This document shows positions 5,796 through 6,510 of a DNA stretch of 6,510 nt, one piece after another (the stretch's first letter is position 1; each line of letters starts with the position of its first letter). Origin of the DNA: Alphaproteobacteria bacterium (GTDB taxonomy: Bacteria > Pseudomonadota > Alphaproteobacteria > CACIAM-22H2); contig CANMWW010000136.1 in NCBI GenBank assembly GCA_947500965.1, positions 1-6,510 on the forward strand, given 5' to 3'. The notes under the pieces are model-generated. The model did no database searches and was not told where the DNA came from. It saw only the letters and a list, made by a program, of their open reading frames with translations. The translations under genes were made by a program, and so were the position numbers.

Positions 5796-6510
5796 ATGGC
5801 CACCAGGCGCCCGAACCTCCTCTTCCTCTTCTCCGACCAGCACGCGCAGCAGGTCGCGGGATGCTACGGCGACCGCCTCGTGCGCACGCCGAACCTCGAC
5901 CGGCTCGCGGCGGGCGGCGTCGTCTTCGACAATGCCTACTGCCCCTCGCCCATCTGCGTGCCGAGCCGCATGTCGATGCTCACGGCGCGCCATCCCTCCG
6001 CGCAGGACTGCTGGACCAACGACGACTTCCTCGCCTCGGACCGCGCCACCTGGCCGCATGCGCTCGGGGCGGCGGGCTACAGGCCGATCCTCGTCAGCCG
6101 GCTCCACGCCATGGGGCCCGACCAGATGCATGGCTTCGTCGCGCGCAGCGTCGGCGACCACAGCCCGAACTATGGCGGCGTCGCGCGCCACGACATGGGG
6201 CCGCTCAACGACACCAACGACCCGAACCGGGCGAGCGTCGACGTCTCCGGCCCGGGCCAGAGCTCCTACCAGCTGAAGGACATGGAGACGGCCGACGCCG
6301 CGATCGCCGCGCTCGAGGACGTCGCCGCGCGGCGCGCCGCCGGCGACGACGAGCCCTTCTGCATGTCCGTCGGCTTCATGCTGCCGCACCCGCCCTACGT
6401 GGCGTGGCCCGAGGACTACGACCTCTATGCCGGCCGCATCGGCATGCCCGCGCTGCCCGCGACGCAGCCCGACCATCCCTGGCTCGCGTGGTGGCGCTCG
6501 AACCGCGGGA
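5796..6510 (+). CDS. sulfatase, choline-sulfatase-like group, N-terminal part only
   Basis: This is a member of the formylglycine-dependent sulfatase family in the alkaline phosphatase superfamily, which hydrolyses sulfate (sometimes phosphonate) esters. Only 238 codons lie in the window; the family usually has roughly 450-550 residues. The N terminus is RPNLLFLFSDQH with metal-site residues D14 and Q15, as in choline sulfatase and phosphonate monoester hydrolases rather than the DD of arylsulfatases. C54 in CVPSR (54-58) is the residue converted to formylglycine. HAMGPDQMHGF at 104-114 matches the choline-sulfatase signature, but the preceding residue pattern has R102 where family members usually have the active-site lysine. 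LPHPPYV resembles the conserved HPHDPYV block. No signal peptide is seen, so it is probably cytoplasmic. The ATG at 5796 has only a weak ribosome binding site, but places the family N terminus correctly. The substrate is not predictable; choline sulfate is only one possibility. Confidence 0.9.
   Translation, partial: MATRRPNLLFLFSDQHAQQVAGCYGDRLVRTPNLDRLAAGGVVFDNAYCPSPICVPSRMSMLTARHPSAQDCWTNDDFLASDRATWPHALGAAGYRPILVSRLHAMGPDQMHGFVARSVGDHSPNYGGVARHDMGPLNDTNDPNRASVDVSGPGQSSYQLKDMETADAAIAALEDVAARRAAGDDEPFCMSVGFMLPHPPYVAWPEDYDLYAGRIGMPALPATQPDHPWLAWWRSNRG

Noticed and set aside
4542..6476. A 644-codon minus-strand open frame opposite the oxidoreductase, the GlcG/HbpS gene and the sulfatase.
   Set aside because: It shows low-complexity composition typical of an antisense shadow, has no domain, and covers three secure plus-strand genes.

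Overview
The DNA is very GC-rich (by eye above 70%), with strong G/C bias at third codon positions and tightly packed genes. This fits a free-living or host-associated Pseudomonadota, most likely an alphaproteobacterium such as a member of the Rhodospirillales/Acetobacterales. That placement is an inference from composition and gene content; there is no rRNA or other marker gene in the window. I see no tRNA, rRNA, CRISPR array, insertion sequence or attachment site.

Left half, minus strand (about 1-3032): a three-gene operon for a CDP-linked deoxysugar, transcribed right to left. rfbF (glucose-1-phosphate cytidylyltransferase, GTG start at 3032) is followed by rfbG (CDP-glucose 4,6-dehydratase) and then a TylC3/TcaB9-type sugar C-methyltransferase that runs off the left edge just short of its expected end. 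Both internal junctions are 4-base ATGA overlaps, so the genes should be translationally coupled. Together they would convert glucose-1-phosphate to CDP-glucose, then CDP-4-keto-6-deoxyglucose, then a 3-C-methyl branched 4-keto sugar. Such sugars usually end up in O-antigen, exopolysaccharide or another glycoconjugate.

Middle (3033-3186): a 154-base divergent intergenic region. It holds the rfbF ribosome binding site, a weak minus-strand promoter candidate, and a pair of alternative GC hairpins just before the ribosome binding site of the rightward genes.

Right half, plus strand (3187-6510): a molybdopterin-dependent oxidoreductase of the DMSO-reductase superfamily with a [4Fe-4S] motif but no export signal, followed two bases later by a small GlcG/HbpS-family (DUF336) protein. 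These two form a clear operon. After a 75-base gap with a GC hairpin comes a sulfatase of the choline-sulfatase-like group, cut off by the right edge. The substrates of these three proteins cannot be read from the sequence. Their adjacency, and an Arg in place of the usual active-site Lys in the sulfatase, are the least routine features here. Most of the window is otherwise recognisable biochemistry, and I do not see a convincing new defence or mobile system.
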